Below are positions 57,612-60,600 of a stretch of 64,000 nucleotides of DNA, piece by piece. The notes beneath the pieces are model-generated. The model saw only the letters and a program-made list of their open reading frames with translations. It did no database searches and had not been told where the DNA came from. Source of the stretch: Glandiceps talaboti (taxonomy: Eukaryota > Hemichordata > Enteropneusta > Spengelidae); contig NC_135554.1 of NCBI RefSeq assembly GCF_964340395.1, positions 9,621,475-9,685,474 of the forward strand, read 5' to 3'. A program made the translations under genes and the position numbers. How positions within the stretch are numbered: the stretch's first letter is position 1; every line of letters starts with the position of its first letter.

Positions 57612-60600
57612 AACTGATTGATTATCTCAACATCAGTGATAATACAGTCCTGTTTTTCCTGACCTACTACCATATTTTGTCATCAAATATGTATTGGGTG
57701 TAAATCTTTCTTTCTAAATGAAAGATTATCAAAAAAAATGTAAATTGAGTTCTCACAAACATGATCATTTTTCGTAAAAAAAATAAGTAACAGACTATAA
57801 AACTAAGAAGTGTACATGGCATTGAGTTATTATGGATTTGAGATTTAAATATCAATTGTCTCTATTTGTATTGTCTGAGTGTTTGTATGTATTTGCTCCA
57901 ACAACTCACTAGTATTTAAACCACAATGTTTTCCACACTATCATTGTAAATTGAGTCTTTTTTAAACACTTTTCTGTGTATAATTTACAGAGGCTGAAAT
58001 TCGTATGAAGCTGGAGAACCTGTATGTAATGTGGCAGCAAAGAGGGACACACTCCAATATGCCAATATCGGTAAGTAGTTTGTAGCCCCCCCCCCCCCCC
58101 CCCCAAGTGTACTACACTCCAATATTATGCCAATATCAGTAATTAGTTTGTAGCCCCCAAGTGTACTACACTCCAATATGCCAATATCAGTAATTAGTTT
58201 GTAGCCCCCCCCCCCCAAGTGTACTACACTCCAATATGCCAATATCAGTAATTAGTTTGTAGCCCCCCCCCCAAGTGTACTACACTCCAATATTATGCCA
58301 ATATCAGTAATTAGTTTGTAGCCCCCCCCCCCCCAAGTGTACTACACTCCAATATGCCAATATCAGTTTAGTTTGTAGCCCCTGTGTGTGTGTACTACAC
58401 TCCAATATGCCAGTAAGTAGTTTGTAGGCATTAAGATGTAAGTATTTCATAACAGAAAAAAAACAAGTGAAATTTGCTTTATAGTGTTTGGTTGTTGGTA
58501 ATTACTTTTAGCCAATAGCATCTCTCCTTACATTTCATTGCAGGAGGACACCATGACACTTCTGAAAATGTCGTCCCGATTGGTCCACTACTGTGCCACA
58601 CCTTTGCTGTTCAGTCCATGGTGGAGAAAACACACACTAATCTCAGACCAAGATAGTCCTGGTAAAGTGATGACAAGGGGTACAATATCACCTAAACCTG
58701 ACAGAAATAATGAAGAACCCTGGCACAATGAACTTAGACTCAGTTTTGCACAGCAATATATACAATATTTACAACAACTAGGGTTCTCTAAAGTTAATAC
58801 CAGACCACCATCACCTAAGAGAAGGTATAGTTACTGATCCTAATCTAACTTTCATAACACTTTGTAGATATTTAGAAGTACATTACATTACATTACATCA
58901 CATTAAATCACACTACATTAAATTACATTACATCACATTGCATTACATTACATTACACCACATTACATTACATTACACCACATTACATTACATTACACCA
59001 CATTACATTATATTACATTATATTACATTACATCACATTAAATCACATTACATCACATTACATCACATCTCATTACATCACATTACATTACATCACATCA
59101 CATTACATTACAGTACAAATACATTACATCACATCACATCACATCACATTACATTACATTACAAATACATTACATGACATTACATTACAAATACATAACA
59201 TAACATTACATTACATTATATTACATCACATCACATTACATTACATTACATTACATTACATTACATTACATTACATTACATTACATTACATTACATTACA
59301 TTACAAGCAAACCCAACAGTGCTTTTTCCCCAAGTTGTATATTCTACATAGCAGTAAATGATAACTTCTATAACATGTACACATCTATCCCTTCCTTTAA
59401 AAAAAACAAGGAATGGGAAAAGATAAAAAAAAAATGAAATAAATAGTTGTTGATGTGATTGTTCTTTTCAAATTTTGCAATCAAACCCCTACCCCCTCAC
59501 AATCTACCTACCCCCTCACAATCTACCCACCCCCTCATGACACATAAGTTTCATGTGTCAAAAATAAACCTTCATTTGAATATTTCACTTTTCCAGTCCC
59601 AGGATGATCAGACAAACTAGAGCTACAGTAGTGAGAGGTAGTCACTCACACAGTCACAGTCACAGTCACAGTCAAAGTCACACTCACAGCGAGACTAAAA
59701 AACCTAGTGGACATACCAGACTGGAATTATTAACTCAGTCTAGTGGTAAGACTATGGGACCAACCTACTTCTTACAAAAAGCTGTACCTGGTGGAATTAT
59801 GCTTATGGAACTCTCTTTTCAGGTAAACTTTAAAGTGTTCTGTGTATAGAATAGAGGTTGATAAGAGAGGTGTACATGGATAAGATTGGTTGGAATAAAG
59901 TGTAGCCAAAGTTATCAATGAAGATCTCTCTTAATCTTATCGAACTCTAATCAACTTACAAAACAATGTAGATCTCAACCTTTCGTGAATTTGATTTTTG
60001 ACAGCATCAAAATTGTCACTTGAGGCTTATGCAATAGTTTGATTTGCAACAGTGTGGCAAATATTCATTGCTATTGTGGTAGTTGGGGAGGGGGTAGAGC
60101 GTTAGCCATTGTTCAACTGCTCGCAGTAAGATGTTTTCTTTATGACACAGAAAATTTATAGCAACTGAGCTATGAAGATTTATATTGTCGATACATCAGG
60201 GTCAAAGGAAGTTGTCTTCTTAAAGTGGCACAAGCTGAGTTCATAAGCTTTTTTCGCAAGTGAAAATACTAATACATAAATCCACAATTAAACTACTCTT
60301 AGACTAGTGTATTGTTAATATCAATGCATGCCTTGGAAGTTGCCTTCTATATCATTACAATTGTCTTCTGGCAATGTAAGAACAGTTGATTGCATAGTAG
60401 GGATGTCCCAGGTATCTTCTGATACGTATGATAAATTACGTTATCAGTTCATTTTATGTGTTATATCTTAGTACAAGGTTTGAGTTCAGTTAATTGCAAA
60501 CAATGGTTAAATGTGCTTCAATACGTAGAATACTGATACTGCGAGTACATTTTAAATTTACAACAAAAAGTGCCCAAAAATGTATCAACTCAGCTAGTGC

